Counted from the stretch's first letter, positions 16,458-25,055 are shown. The stretch: DNA of 64,000 nt from Rhizobium sp. L51/94 (GCF_019355555.1 NZ_CP072141.1:2970001-3034000); one strand, 5' to 3'. Numbers and translations are program-made. The notes: generated by a model from the sequence alone, not told the origin.

Positions 16458-17315
16458 CTAGATGAACGGCTTGCCGCCGGTGACTGCAATAGTGGTACCG
16501 GACACATAGCTCGACAGCGGATCTGCAAGCATGACGTAAGCTGTTGCGAGTTCCGCCGGCTGCCCCGGCCGCTTCATTGGCGTTTGCTTGCCGAAGTTGG
16601 TAACGTTCTCTTCCGGCATGGTGGATGGGATAAGCGGCGTCCAAATCGGGCCCGGCGCAACGGCATTGGCGCGAATCCCCTTCTCGGCCAGCATCTGTGC
16701 CAATCCGCCCGTAAAGTTCTGGATGGCGCCCTTGGTCGTGGCATAGGCAAGCAACGTCGGATTTGGCATGTCGGCATTGACCGAGGTCGTATTGATGATC
16801 GAGCTGCCGGGGCTCATGTGTTCGACGGCTGCTTTTGTCAGGTAGAACATAGCGTGGATGTTGACCTTGAAGGTAAGCTCCCACTCGTCATCGGAGATCT
16901 CCGCGATATCCTTGAAGGTATTCTGGTGGGCGGCATTGTTGACGAGAATGTCGATGCCGCCGAGTTCGGATACGGCCTTGTCGATGATCGCCCGGCAATG
17001 GGCTGCATCCTGGATATCCCCGGGCACGAGAACCGCCTTCCGTCCGGCCTCTTCGACATAGTGCTTCGTCTCCGCTGCGTCCTCGTGCTCATCGAGATAG
17101 GAAACGAGTACATCCGCACCCTCCCGCGCAAATGCGATTGCGACGGCGCGACCGATGCCGCTGTCGCCGCCGGTAATTACGGCACGCTTTCCGGCCAGAC
17201 GTCCGGACCCCTTGTAGGAGCTCTCCCCGTGGTCGGGCTTCGGATCCATCCGGGCCGTCTTGCCGGGGATGGACTGTGGCTGCGTGGGAAATGGCGGCTT
17301 GGGATAACCGTTCAT
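16458..17315 (-). CDS. SDR-family oxidoreductase (YghA/Gsp39-like)
   Basis: A 285-residue short-chain dehydrogenase: the N-terminal proline-rich extension (PKPPFPTQPQSIPG) is characteristic of the YghA/general stress protein 39 group, followed by the cofactor motif TGGDSGIG, NNAAH, and the catalytic Ser (INTTSVNAD), Tyr and Lys (YATTKGA). Substrate unknown; these enzymes are commonly stress induced. ATG 17315 is preceded by AAAAGGAGAC; a start at 17465 would add 50 unrelated residues. An EcfG-type promoter (17350-17374) lies just upstream. Confidence 0.9.
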   Translation of the reverse strand: MNGYPKPPFPTQPQSIPGKTARMDPKPDHGESSYKGSGRLAGKRAVITGGDSGIGRAVAIAFAREGADVLVSYLDEHEDAAETKHYVEEAGRKAVLVPGDIQDAAHCRAIIDKAVSELGGIDILVNNAAHQNTFKDIAEISDDEWELTFKVNIHAMFYLTKAAVEHMSPGSSIINTTSVNADMPNPTLLAYATTKGAIQNFTGGLAQMLAEKGIRANAVAPGPIWTPLIPSTMPEENVTNFGKQTPMKRPGQPAELATAYVMLADPLSSYVSGTTIAVTGGKPFI

Positions 17316-17349
17316 GGCCTGTCTCCTTTTGGTCGGCTTGGACCAGACT

Positions 17350-17374
17350 AACCAGCGTTGCGCGTCATGGTTCC
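17350..17374 (-). promoter_or_regulatory. EcfG (RpoE2)-type promoter for the SDR-PNPOx operon
   Basis: Minus strand: GGAAC (17374-17370), 17 bases, GTT (17352-17350), matching GGAAC-N16/17-GTT. It is 35 bases before the SDR start codon. Confidence 0.65.
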
Positions 17375-17480
17375 CCACCAAAGTCTCCGAATTCAATCTG
17401 AAGGATGGCGGCACTGAAGCCTGCAGGCTGCGGATGAGCGTTCGGCAATTTGTCACGCTCGCCATCGGACGGCACGGATC

Positions 17481-17505
17481 GGAACTTCAAGGGCCCGAAT
17501 TTGTT
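17481..17505 (+). promoter_or_regulatory. EcfG (RpoE2)-type promoter for the 110-aa protein operon
   Basis: Plus strand: GGAAC (17481-17485), 17 bases, GTT (17503-17505), 27 bases before ATG 17533. It faces away from the SDR promoter, so the 217-base intergenic region carries two divergent stress promoters. Confidence 0.65.
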
Positions 17506-17532
17506 TCTGAACATGACAATGAGAGGATCATC

Positions 17533-17865
17533 ATGACCAACACCCTGCACAAGGCAGACGCGACCGGCAAGCTTGAGCTGGCCAACGAAACCGCGCCAGT
17601 TTCCTACAGCGTGACTGTCGCGACCGAAAAAGAGGATGGCAAGTTTGCTGTTACCCTGCTCGTCAAGGCACCCCGCGATTGGTTGCTAAAACGCGGATTC
17701 ACATCGTCTGCGACCCTCGTCAGGCACGATGGAGACCAGGTCGAACTCCTTCATGATGGCGAACTCGACGTCGGGGAAGCTGTATCGGTCGAGTTATCCG
17801 CAGTCGACACCTCCTGCTCCGACGACAGCGAACTGCAGCGCAAGTATCCAGAATTGCGCGGCTGA
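17533..17865 (+). CDS. Hypothetical stress-locus protein, 110 aa
   Basis: Starts at ATG 17533 after AGAGGA; the frame is open further upstream but without a start signal. The 110 residues look like a small beta-sandwich (SYSVTVATEKEDGKFAVTLLVKAP) and contain no signal peptide. A short pair of cysteines does not form a known motif. It has an EcfG-type promoter immediately in front and heads an apparent operon with the 87-residue protein and the Nudix hydrolase (gaps 29 and 1 bases). No family recognised. Confidence 0.65.
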   Translation: MTNTLHKADATGKLELANETAPVSYSVTVATEKEDGKFAVTLLVKAPRDWLLKRGFTSSATLVRHDGDQVELLHDGELDVGEAVSVELSAVDTSCSDDSELQRKYPELRG

Positions 17866-17894
17866 AGCCGTGCCGAACGTAAGGACCCGCAGAA

Positions 17895-18158
17895 ATGAGG
17901 CCAGCCGAGCGAGAGATCGTCTTCTCCAAGCGCGCACTTGCCGCAACGATAACAGGGATCGACAGCGATGACGGCGCCGACGACATGATTGTAGGCCTGT
18001 CACTGGGTGAGGCTATCCTGTTCGTCGCCGAAGAGGCAGGTATAGGCGCTTCCAACGCCCATGTTTCTTATGGCGAGAGCAGAACTCTCAGCTATACCGA
18101 TTGTCTCAGTGTCTATCGAGATTTCGGGCTATCCCTCAAGGCTGACGCAAAGAGTTGA
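17895..18158 (+). CDS. Hypothetical protein, 87 aa
   Basis: An acidic 87-residue protein starting at ATG 17895 after AAGGA. It has a hydrophobic central part (MIVGLSLGEAILFVAEEAG) and no recognisable domain. The stop codon at 18156-18158 lies one base before the Nudix start, so translation is probably coupled. Function unknown. Confidence 0.6.
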   Translation: MRPAEREIVFSKRALAATITGIDSDDGADDMIVGLSLGEAILFVAEEAGIGASNAHVSYGESRTLSYTDCLSVYRDFGLSLKADAKS

Positions 18159-18159
18159 G

Positions 18160-18648
18160 ATGGTGAAACGCAGTGCCGGCGTACTGATCTACCGCTTTGC
18201 CACACATGGGGCACCCGAAGTCCTGCTCGTCCATCCCGGCGGCCCCTTCTGGGCCCGCAAGGACGAAGGCGCCTGGTCGCTTCCAAAAGGCGGCATCGAA
18301 CCGGACGAGGACGATCTCGCCGCTGCCCGCCGGGAGGTCCGCGAGGAGATCGGCACCAGCCTCGACGGTCCGTTCACGCTGCTCGGGGAAATCAGACAGC
18401 CTGGTGGCAAAGTCGTCGTCGCTTTTGCGGCCAATGCCGAGATCGATGCAGACGCGATTGTCAGCAATAGTTTCGAAATGCAATGGCCTCCGAAATCCGG
18501 CCAGATACAAAGTTTTCCGGAAGTCGACCGCGCCGGCTGGTTCGATCTCGATCAGGCGGAAATCAAGCTGCTGCGGGGGCAACGACCGTTTCTAGAGGCA
18601 TTCAAGGCATTCATGGAGCGCCTTGACGTCCCTAGTCGTCGAGCGTGA
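18160..18648 (+). CDS. Nudix hydrolase, 162 aa
   Basis: A small Nudix enzyme. The catalytic box is complete: G-x5-E-x7-REVREEIGT (GGIEPDEDDLAAARREVREE), preceded by LVHPGGPFWARKDEGAWSLPKG, and followed by a typical beta-rich end. It hydrolyses nucleoside diphosphates linked to another moiety, with Mg ion; the specific substrate cannot be read from the sequence. It resembles the small diadenosine polyphosphate/NTP sanitation group. Its last 17 bases overlap the end of xthA on the other strand, so both 3' ends are convergent. Confidence 0.9.
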   Translation: MVKRSAGVLIYRFATHGAPEVLLVHPGGPFWARKDEGAWSLPKGGIEPDEDDLAAARREVREEIGTSLDGPFTLLGEIRQPGGKVVVAFAANAEIDADAIVSNSFEMQWPPKSGQIQSFPEVDRAGWFDLDQAEIKLLRGQRPFLEAFKAFMERLDVPSRRA

Positions 18649-19402
18649 TCCACGCGGGAGCATGATCGCTGGCATGCGCCCAGCCGCGGACGTCCCCGTC
18701 GACCCCGGCGTCGGACAGCCGCTCGGCCAGCGAGGGACTGAGGAGGAAGTGATCTATGCGTAAACCGGCGTCGCGGGCATAGGCGTTGCGGAGATATTTC
18801 CAGAACGTATAGATCCGTTGATCGGGGTGCATCCGCCGGATCCCGTCCGTCCAGCCTTGATCGACGAGTTCCCGGAAAGCGTGGCGGACATCCGGATGAA
18901 ATAGCGCATCGTCGATCCAGCGCTCCGGATTATAAACATCGAGTTCGGTCGGCATCACATTGAAATCGCCGGCTAGGACGACCGGGATTTCGAGTTCCAG
19001 AAGCTCTCGCGCGTAGTCTGCGAGGCGCTGGAACCAGGCTAGCTTGTATTCGAACTTCGGGCCCGGTTGCGGATTGCCGTTCGGAAGGTACAGGCAGCCG
19101 ACCAGGACGCCGCCGATTGCCGCCTCGATATAACGGCTCTGTCCATTGTCATCACCGGGCAACCCGCGTCTGGTCTCCAGCGGCATAGCGTCCCGCGCCA
19201 GGATTGCCACGCCGTTCCAGCTTTTCTGGCCATGCCAGATCGCCCCGTAGCCCGCCCCCTCGATCTCGCGCGCCGGAAAGCGGATGTCTGGCGCTTTCAA
19301 TTCCTGCAAACAGACGATGTCCGGATTGAATTCGTCGAGCCAGCGCAGCAGGTTTTCGAGCCGGCCATTCACGCCGTTTACATTGTAGGTCGCGATTTTC
19401 AT
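18632..19402 (-). CDS. xthA: Exodeoxyribonuclease III
   Basis: A 256-residue AP endonuclease/exonuclease III of base excision repair. Visible motifs: TYNVNGVNGRL at the start, CLQELKAPD with the metal-binding Glu, WNGVAILAR, LAGDFNVMP, and the catalytic end HASDHAPAWI. Length is normal. It is convergent with and overlaps the Nudix gene and diverges from the YkoF gene, whose riboswitch lies in the intergenic region. Confidence 0.95.
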   Translation of the reverse strand: MKIATYNVNGVNGRLENLLRWLDEFNPDIVCLQELKAPDIRFPAREIEGAGYGAIWHGQKSWNGVAILARDAMPLETRRGLPGDDNGQSRYIEAAIGGVLVGCLYLPNGNPQPGPKFEYKLAWFQRLADYARELLELEIPVVLAGDFNVMPTELDVYNPERWIDDALFHPDVRHAFRELVDQGWTDGIRRMHPDQRIYTFWKYLRNAYARDAGLRIDHFLLSPSLAERLSDAGVDGDVRGWAHASDHAPAWITLDD

Positions 19403-19564
19403 CTGACAGCGTCCCTCCGCGTTGCAAGCCGCAACTCTCGCATCGCCAACGGGTCAGGCTGCAAAAGGATGCATGCGGCCTGCGATGACCTTGCAATTCC
19501 ACTCCCTCGGTCGACCCGGGAAAAATCTGCTTTTATCTTTTCCGGTCCATGCTATCAGGGGGGA

Positions 19565-19657
19565 TCGACAGGGGTGCTCCGTATTGCCGGGGCTGAGACC
19601 GAAGCGTGCATGCTTCCAAACCCTAAAAGCTGATCTGGATAATACCAGCGGAGCGAG
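19565..19657 (+). promoter_or_regulatory. TPP riboswitch (THI element) upstream of the YkoF gene
   Basis: All conserved blocks are present in order: GGGGTGC (19571-19577), CTGAGA (about 19593-19598), ACCC (19620-19623) and the long TGATCTGGATAATACCAGCG block (19631-19650) just before the coding region. Because the ribosome binding region (GAGCGAGG, 19651-19658) immediately follows the aptamer, translational control by thiamine pyrophosphate is likely. No terminator follows the aptamer. Confidence 0.95.
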
Positions 19658-19667
19658 GCGGGCTAAA

Positions 19668-20276
19668 ATGTTTTCAGGCGCACAAATATCACTTTATCCG
19701 ATGACCGACGATTTCGTCGGCGTCATCCACGGCGCGCTCGGCGCTCTGGACCCCTATCGTGACCAGATGCGGGTTTCGACCGACGATCTATCGACGCTGC
19801 TGGTCGGCTCGACGGACGTGCTTTTTCCAGCGATGCGCGACCTCTTCGTGGCGGCAGCCTCATCGGGCAAGCATTGCGTACTGCACGCCACGGTCTCGCG
19901 CGGCTGCCCCGGCGAACCCGACGATCCGATCTGCACGCCAAGCACCAGCATGGTCAGCACCCTTCCGCTCGAAGAACGCAAGCAGGCGGCTCTCGCAGCC
20001 GTTCGCAAAACGCCCCTGACGGGAGAGACTGTCTCCGCGCAATTCTCGCTCTACGTTCTCGGCATCGATCAGCACATGGACGAGATCTACGGCTGCATCG
20101 ACTTCCTCAAGCACTCCGGCGTGTTCCACAGTTCGAAGAACTTCTGCACCAAGCTGCGCGGCGACGCCGGCGCCATCTTTGCGACGATCAACGAGGCCTT
20201 CTGCCGCTTTGGCCCGACCATGGGCCACGTCACGCTCGATATCACTGTATCCGCCCATAGCCCCTCGTCATCCTGA
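19668..20276 (+). CDS. YkoF-family thiamine/HMP-binding protein
   Basis: A 202-residue protein with two copies of the YkoF ferredoxin-like domain: GAQISLYPMTDDFVGVI near the start and SAQFSLYVLGIDQHMDEIY in the second half. YkoF proteins bind thiamine or its hydroxymethylpyrimidine part in the cytoplasm and in Bacillus belong to a thiamine-precursor uptake operon (ykoFEDC). Here no transporter gene lies next to it. The TPP riboswitch directly upstream supports a role in thiamine economy. ATG 19668 fits the family N-terminus; no membrane segment or signal is present. Highly probable family, uncertain exact function. Confidence 0.9.
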   Translation: MFSGAQISLYPMTDDFVGVIHGALGALDPYRDQMRVSTDDLSTLLVGSTDVLFPAMRDLFVAAASSGKHCVLHATVSRGCPGEPDDPICTPSTSMVSTLPLEERKQAALAAVRKTPLTGETVSAQFSLYVLGIDQHMDEIYGCIDFLKHSGVFHSSKNFCTKLRGDAGAIFATINEAFCRFGPTMGHVTLDITVSAHSPSSS

Positions 20277-20297
20277 CATCGACGGGGGACGCCTGCA

Positions 20298-22649
20298 TTA
20301 CTGTCGAGGATCGATGCCGAGGTCCCGCGCCGGTTTCGGTTTGGCGAATAGATAGCCCTGAACCTGCGTGCAGCCGATCTCCTGGAGGACGGCGAACTGC
20401 TCCTCGGTCTCCACGCCCTCCGCCGTCGTCGACATCCCCAGGGTCTGGGCAAGAGCGGTGATGAGCCGGACGACGGACAGTGATTCCGAATGCAGGGTCA
20501 ACTCGCGGATGAACGACCGATCGATCTTGATCTTGTCGAAGGGGAAACTTCTGAGATTGGACAGCGACGAATAGCCGGTACCGAAATCATCCATAGCAAT
20601 CGAGATGCCGAGTTTCTTGAGGGCCAGCAAGGTCGACGCCGTATGGGCGCCTGCATCGAGCAGGACGGATTCCGTGATTTCCAGCTCCAGCCGGCCTGCC
20701 TCGAGCCCGCTATCCGTCAGGGCCGCGACGACCGTCTGGATCAGGTTGTCGTTACGGAACTGGATCGGAGAAAGATTGACGGCGACCGTGATGTGGTCAG
20801 GCCAGCGCACGGCATCGGCGCAGGCCTGATTGAGCACCCACGCACCGAGCGCGCCGATCAGCCCAGTATCCTCGGCAATCGGGATGAAGTCCATTGGCGG
20901 GATTTGACCCATCCGGGGATGGTTCCACCGTAACAGCGCCTCATAGCCGGATACCTGACGCGTCGCGGTGTCCACGAGAGGCTGGTAGTAAACTTCCATC
21001 TCGCGCCGCTTGAGCGCTTTGCGCAGATCAACTTCCAGCGCCTTTCGCGCCAGCAGCCGCTCGTCCATGTCAGGACGGAAGACGCGCACGCGTCCCTTGC
21101 CTTCGGCCTTGGCCTCGTACATGGCCAGATCCGCGTATTTCAACAGTTCTTCCGGATCCGAGGAATGCTGGGGAAACTTTGCCACGCCAACGCTGGCGCC
21201 AATGGTCACCTCGTGATCGTCCAGCAGGTAAGGACGCGTCAGCTCTGCAACCAGCCGGATCGGCAGCTCAAGGCCCTCCTTCTCGCTGGCTTCCTCGCTC
21301 AAATCCTCGTTGGCTTTGAGAATATTGATGACAGCAAACTCATCGCCGCCGATGCGGGCGACGACATCTCGGGGGCCGACATGGGCGAGCAGGCGCTGCG
21401 ATACCCGCTGCAGAAGCTCGTCTCCAACGTGGTGCCCCATCGTATCGTTGACATCCTTGAAGCCGTCGAGGTCAAGGAAACATACGGCCACCGCGTCGCC
21501 GTCGCGCTTTGCCTCCTTCAGCTTGCGCTCCAGCATCTCCATGAACAGCACCCTGTTCGCCAGATTGGTCAGCGCATCGTGATGGGCCATGTGGGCGATG
21601 CGTGCATCCAGCCGACGCCGCTCCGTGATGTCCTCGTAGGTAGCAAGCCAGCCGCCTTCCGGCAGCGGCTCGTGGGTCACCACGTAGGCCTTGCGATCGG
21701 AAGCCTCATGCATGAAGACGCCGCGTCGCGCTTCCTTGATCAGCGGAATCTGGAGGGCAAGAAGCTGTTCGAAGGTCGAAGAACCCGACCCGGACCCGGA
21801 GGTTTTGGCAATGCTGTCAATGGACGTACCGCTGGCGATGCCGCGCGGCCGCGCCGCCATTGTCGAGAAACGGTCGTTGCAGACGATCATGCGGCCGCCC
21901 TTGTCAAACATGCACAGCGCCTGCGTCATGTTGTTGAAGGCCGTCAGATAGCGGAAATTCTGCGCGTCGGTTTCCCGCGATGTGCGCTGCAGCTCTTCCG
22001 TTGCCCTGTTGAGTTTGTCGCGCGCGCGCGCAAGCAGCCGGTTGTGCTGGACAAGAAGGATGATCAGAGCGATGCCGCAGAGAATGAGGCCAGCGGTCAG
22101 GCCCGTATAGATCAGATGCAGCCGCTCCAGACCGGCCTCGTCTTCATCGATCTTCTTAGCACCGCTTTCGATTGCAGCTGAACCGAGCGCAATGACATCG
22201 GGCTCGATATCGGAGAGGATCTTCAGTGCCGGCTGGGGATCGAATGGCGCCGTATCGCTCGTCGGCATCGAACGGTCGATCGTATCAAGCGCCGTTTTCA
22301 GCTGTTCAATGGCCACCTTGTTGAAATTGTCGTTGCGGACAAAGTTTCGAAAGGTGGCATTTTCCAATACGCCGAGACGATTGAACATGATGTCCAGCCG
22401 AAGCCGCACATCTTTCAACGACACGCCGCTACCCGGGACCGAATAGGCCAGCAGCGTCTTTTCAAGCCGCAGCAATTCCGAAGACGTCTGGCTGACGCTC
22501 CAGGTCTCGTTATAGCCTGCGACCTGATGCAGGGCTTCCTGCCGCTCGATGATCACATAGGAGAGATAGGAAGAAGAAAGGACGAAAAAGCAGACCACCC
22601 CGGCGAGCACCCACTGGATCTTCCTGAACGCAACGGTGGTGCTTCGCAA
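20298..22649 (-). CDS. Membrane-bound GGDEF-EAL protein (cyclic di-GMP turnover)
   Basis: A 783-residue protein: TM1 (about 14-34), a periplasmic helical domain of about 140 residues, TM2 (about 178-200), a PAS-like segment (about 235-345, with NDRFSTM and EDITERR), a GGDEF domain with intact RIGGDEFAV, and an EAL domain with intact YEALLRW and the ENL/DDF-type metal residues (ITESVLL, AMDDFGTGY). Both catalytic centres look active on paper; which one dominates is not visible. The start is TTG at 22649, after GGAG with 9-base spacing. It begins 6 bases after the oxidoreductase-fold gene, so the two form an operon. Confidence 0.9.
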   Translation of the reverse strand: MRSTTVAFRKIQWVLAGVVCFFVLSSSYLSYVIIERQEALHQVAGYNETWSVSQTSSELLRLEKTLLAYSVPGSGVSLKDVRLRLDIMFNRLGVLENATFRNFVRNDNFNKVAIEQLKTALDTIDRSMPTSDTAPFDPQPALKILSDIEPDVIALGSAAIESGAKKIDEDEAGLERLHLIYTGLTAGLILCGIALIILLVQHNRLLARARDKLNRATEELQRTSRETDAQNFRYLTAFNNMTQALCMFDKGGRMIVCNDRFSTMAARPRGIASGTSIDSIAKTSGSGSGSSTFEQLLALQIPLIKEARRGVFMHEASDRKAYVVTHEPLPEGGWLATYEDITERRRLDARIAHMAHHDALTNLANRVLFMEMLERKLKEAKRDGDAVAVCFLDLDGFKDVNDTMGHHVGDELLQRVSQRLLAHVGPRDVVARIGGDEFAVINILKANEDLSEEASEKEGLELPIRLVAELTRPYLLDDHEVTIGASVGVAKFPQHSSDPEELLKYADLAMYEAKAEGKGRVRVFRPDMDERLLARKALEVDLRKALKRREMEVYYQPLVDTATRQVSGYEALLRWNHPRMGQIPPMDFIPIAEDTGLIGALGAWVLNQACADAVRWPDHITVAVNLSPIQFRNDNLIQTVVAALTDSGLEAGRLELEITESVLLDAGAHTASTLLALKKLGISIAMDDFGTGYSSLSNLRSFPFDKIKIDRSFIRELTLHSESLSVVRLITALAQTLGMSTTAEGVETEEQFAVLQEIGCTQVQGYLFAKPKPARDLGIDPRQ

Positions 22650-22655
22650 CGCCTG

Positions 22656-23165
22656 TTACTCCACGACGAGCTTGGCGAGTTGCCAGGCTGATCGGCCGTA
22701 ATATGTCTGCGTCTGCAACTCGCTGTTGCTGTCGAACGGATAGACGATAAACAGCGGTCCCTTGTCGCGAACTGGCATATATTGACCGTCGCGCTTAATC
22801 GCCAGCATTGTGCCGTACTCGGCGAAATCGGAAATCGGGATGTTGATGGCGTAGTCGTTGAGTGCGACTGCGCGGACGCTTGTGCCTTTGGCGCCGACCA
22901 TCTTCATCAGCTTGTCCATAGGCACGCCCTCGAACGTCACCACGCCCTCGTACCAGGGCGTCTTGGTCGACATCTTTTCCATGCCGAGGGCCTCCAGCAT
23001 AGGCAGGTCGAACTGCGCAGTCCCCGCAACATTGGTGTTTGTGATGTCACCCGAAATCACCAGGATCGGCGCAGACTTCGGCGCAGCAAGAGATTGCGCC
23101 ATTGAGGCCGATGACACCGCAAGACCGACGGCGACTGCGATAACCGCCCAAAATAACTGTCGCAA
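22656..23165 (-). CDS. Exported molybdopterin-oxidoreductase-fold protein
   Basis: A 169-residue protein with a signal peptide (hydrophobic residues 5-21, cleavage near SMA-QS). The mature part resembles the short sulfite-oxidase-type molybdopterin domain: LVISGDI, FDLPMLEALG, WYEGVVTFEGVPM, and PVRDKGPLFIVYPF. It is far too short to be a full molybdoenzyme and lacks a visible cofactor Cys, so it may be a binding or sensing domain. Start codon TTG after GGAG. It lies 6 bases upstream of the GGDEF-EAL gene whose periplasmic loop it could contact. Function unproven. Confidence 0.75.
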   Translation of the reverse strand: MRQLFWAVIAVAVGLAVSSASMAQSLAAPKSAPILVISGDITNTNVAGTAQFDLPMLEALGMEKMSTKTPWYEGVVTFEGVPMDKLMKMVGAKGTSVRAVALNDYAINIPISDFAEYGTMLAIKRDGQYMPVRDKGPLFIVYPFDSNSELQTQTYYGRSAWQLAKLVVE

Positions 23166-23474
23166 GAAAAGCTCCGATTCGAATAATTTTAAAATATGTG
23201 CGCTTGAAAATTCTTAATCCGGTAACCCCGAAAGGTCAGTTATCACCCGATCAATCATTTGCAACTGCTCTTGCTGCCGGGCAATCTCCCAAAGCCGGTC
23301 TTGGCCAGGCAGATCACTATCTACAGCGCGCCTGACGTGCAGGCTGGCATTTTGATCCCGGCTCAATTGCACTGAAAAGTTCTGTATTCTGCCGGCGCAA
23401 CCCTTCAGCGAGCACTTTTGTTCCAGACTTTTGAAAAAGACCTGGCTTGGACAACATTAAGGGCTTGGACAGCA
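23166..23474. other. Intergenic region without a gene
   Basis: About 309 bases between the TTG start of the oxidoreductase-fold gene (minus strand) and the end of the small hypothetical gene. It is AT-rich near 23180-23230, where the promoter of the minus-strand operon is expected, and contains the first copy of an 18-base tandem repeat near its right end. No convincing ORF or RNA was seen. Confidence 0.5.
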
Positions 23475-23479
23475 CTAAG
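23444..23479. repeat. Two abutting copies of an 18-base repeat
   Basis: The units at 23444-23461 and 23462-23479 both read GGCTTGGACA-CA-TAAG and differ at two positions. The right unit overlaps the last codons and stop of the small hypothetical gene on the minus strand. A local tandem duplication is the simplest explanation. Confidence 0.7.
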
Positions 23480-23708
23480 GGCGATCGACCTGGTGGATGG
23501 CAGAGACCTTGATCCGCCATCCGTCGAGTTCGAATGTCCCGTCCCGGCTTGTGACCGCACGGACAATATCCGCATCGGTAATTTTCGCCTTTTTCGGGGC
23601 CGTCTTGCCAACGATGGCCCGCAGGCGTGGCAGGGTGAGTACGCCATTATGCAGCGCAATGCCCCTGTAATGAACAGAAGCGTGAAAAAGCGTGGAAGCC
23701 TCGATCAT
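23475..23708 (-). CDS. Hypothetical protein, 77 aa
   Basis: Starts at ATG 23708, which has GGAGG at 5-base spacing; an adjacent ATG at 23711 is too close to the site. The 77 residues are basic with a short Lys-rich stretch (KTAPKKAKITDADIV) and a conserved-looking beta end (TFELDGWRIKVSAIHQV). No signal peptide and no known domain. The stop lies within the second copy of an 18-base repeat. Codon bias and the good ribosome binding site favour a real gene, but it remains unproven. Confidence 0.5.
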   Translation of the reverse strand: MIEASTLFHASVHYRGIALHNGVLTLPRLRAIVGKTAPKKAKITDADIVRAVTSRDGTFELDGWRIKVSAIHQVDRP

Positions 23709-23937
23709 CATCACCTCCCTGATCGACCATCGGCGATCCTCCTCGCAGGTCCCGATACCCATAACTTAGTAACATGACGCATTCGGCACAATGGTGGGGT
23801 TATCGGATGACGCGTTAAGCGCGAAATTCCTTAACGAATTTTATAGAATTCGCGGAAAGGTCCAGACGGGAACGTGCGTACCAAGACCGTAGGTATCCTC
23901 GAAGAATACCTACAAAAAATTGATTTTAAAGAGAATT

Positions 23938-24013
<76 letters not shown>

Positions 24014-24137
24014 GCACCGCTTGTTCTTCCGGTGTGAGGGCGATATAAATAGGATCGCTTTCATTGTCCAGCCGATTGACGAATTTTCTTTGCCGAATTG
24101 TCAAAAAAAACCGGATAAGTCAGAAAATCCTTTAAAA

Positions 24138-25055
24138 TCAAAGATCCAGCGTTCCGGACGCGATACGAACAGCTTGTCCGCCGATACGCGCATTGGAGAT
24201 TTCGCCATTGGTGACATCGATGTGAAGATGGATGAGCGACGGCCTGCCCATCTCAACGCCCTGCTCGACGATGATCGGATGATGGCCATCCGGCAACCGG
24301 TCGAAGTGGTGGATGGCGCCGGATAGCGCAGCGACTGCGGACCCCGTTGCCGGATCCTCGACGATACCCATGCCGGCGGCAAACATCCGCGCATGGAACT
24401 TTGCGGTGTGGTTGACCGCGCCTCGGCAGTAGAGGTAGGCCGAGGCCAATGCCCCGTCGACGAAGGGCACAGTCTTCTCCCAGAGCTGCGGATCGAACTC
24501 CACACGCCCGGCGGTGCCGATGTCGCGCACGGGAATGAGCAGAAACGGCACGCCCGCCGACCACAGCGACACGACGTGATTCTCGAAGGCGAGTTCGCTC
24601 GGCTGCAATCCCAGGGCATTGGCTATACCGAGCCTGTCGAGCGGCAGGGTGATCTGCTGCGATTTGCGCGGCAGGTCGAATTCGGCAAAGCTCGCCTGTC
24701 GCTGGCGGAGGCGAACGGCGCAGCGCACCGGTCCGACCTTCTCCTCGAGCACGCACACCAGATCGAGTTCGCCGCCATTTCCGGCATGATTGCGCTCGGC
24801 AAGAGCTATAGCGGTGCCGACGGTCGGATGGCCGGCAAACGGCAGTTCACGCCCGGGCGTGAATATCCGCAAGCTGGCGCTGTGGGCAGGATTGGTCGAC
24901 GAGCAGACGAAGACAGTCTCCGAAAGGTTCATCTCTCTCGCGATCGACAGCATTTCCGCGTCGCCGAGCCCGTCCCCGTCGAAGATCACGGCCAGCGGAT
25001 TGCCGGCCAGTTTGCGATCGGTGAACACATCGTAGATGCCGTAACTGCGAGCCAA
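24138..25055 (-). CDS. PhzF-family isomerase/epimerase
   Basis: A 305-residue protein of the PhzF/YddE diaminopimelate-epimerase fold, with the two halves visible as VFTDRKLAGNPLAVI and the catalytic Glu region (NLSETVFVC) plus GHPTVGTAIA in the first, and FHARMFAAGMGIVEDPATGSA in the second. PhzF isomerises 2,3-dihydro-3-hydroxyanthranilate in phenazine synthesis; the substrate of most homologues, including this one, is unknown. It starts with TTG at 25055 after AGGAGG. It is the last of a same-strand set with a Nudix-like and a dioxygenase gene. Confidence 0.92.
   Translation of the reverse strand: MARSYGIYDVFTDRKLAGNPLAVIFDGDGLGDAEMLSIAREMNLSETVFVCSSTNPAHSASLRIFTPGRELPFAGHPTVGTAIALAERNHAGNGGELDLVCVLEEKVGPVRCAVRLRQRQASFAEFDLPRKSQQITLPLDRLGIANALGLQPSELAFENHVVSLWSAGVPFLLIPVRDIGTAGRVEFDPQLWEKTVPFVDGALASAYLYCRGAVNHTAKFHARMFAAGMGIVEDPATGSAVAALSGAIHHFDRLPDGHHPIIVEQGVEMGRPSLIHLHIDVTNGEISNARIGGQAVRIASGTLDL

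Noticed and set aside
23889..23913. Perfect inverted repeat near tRNA-Lys as a terminator
   Set aside because: The A-rich flank lies on the wrong side for a terminator of the minus-strand tRNA; left as an unexplained repeat.
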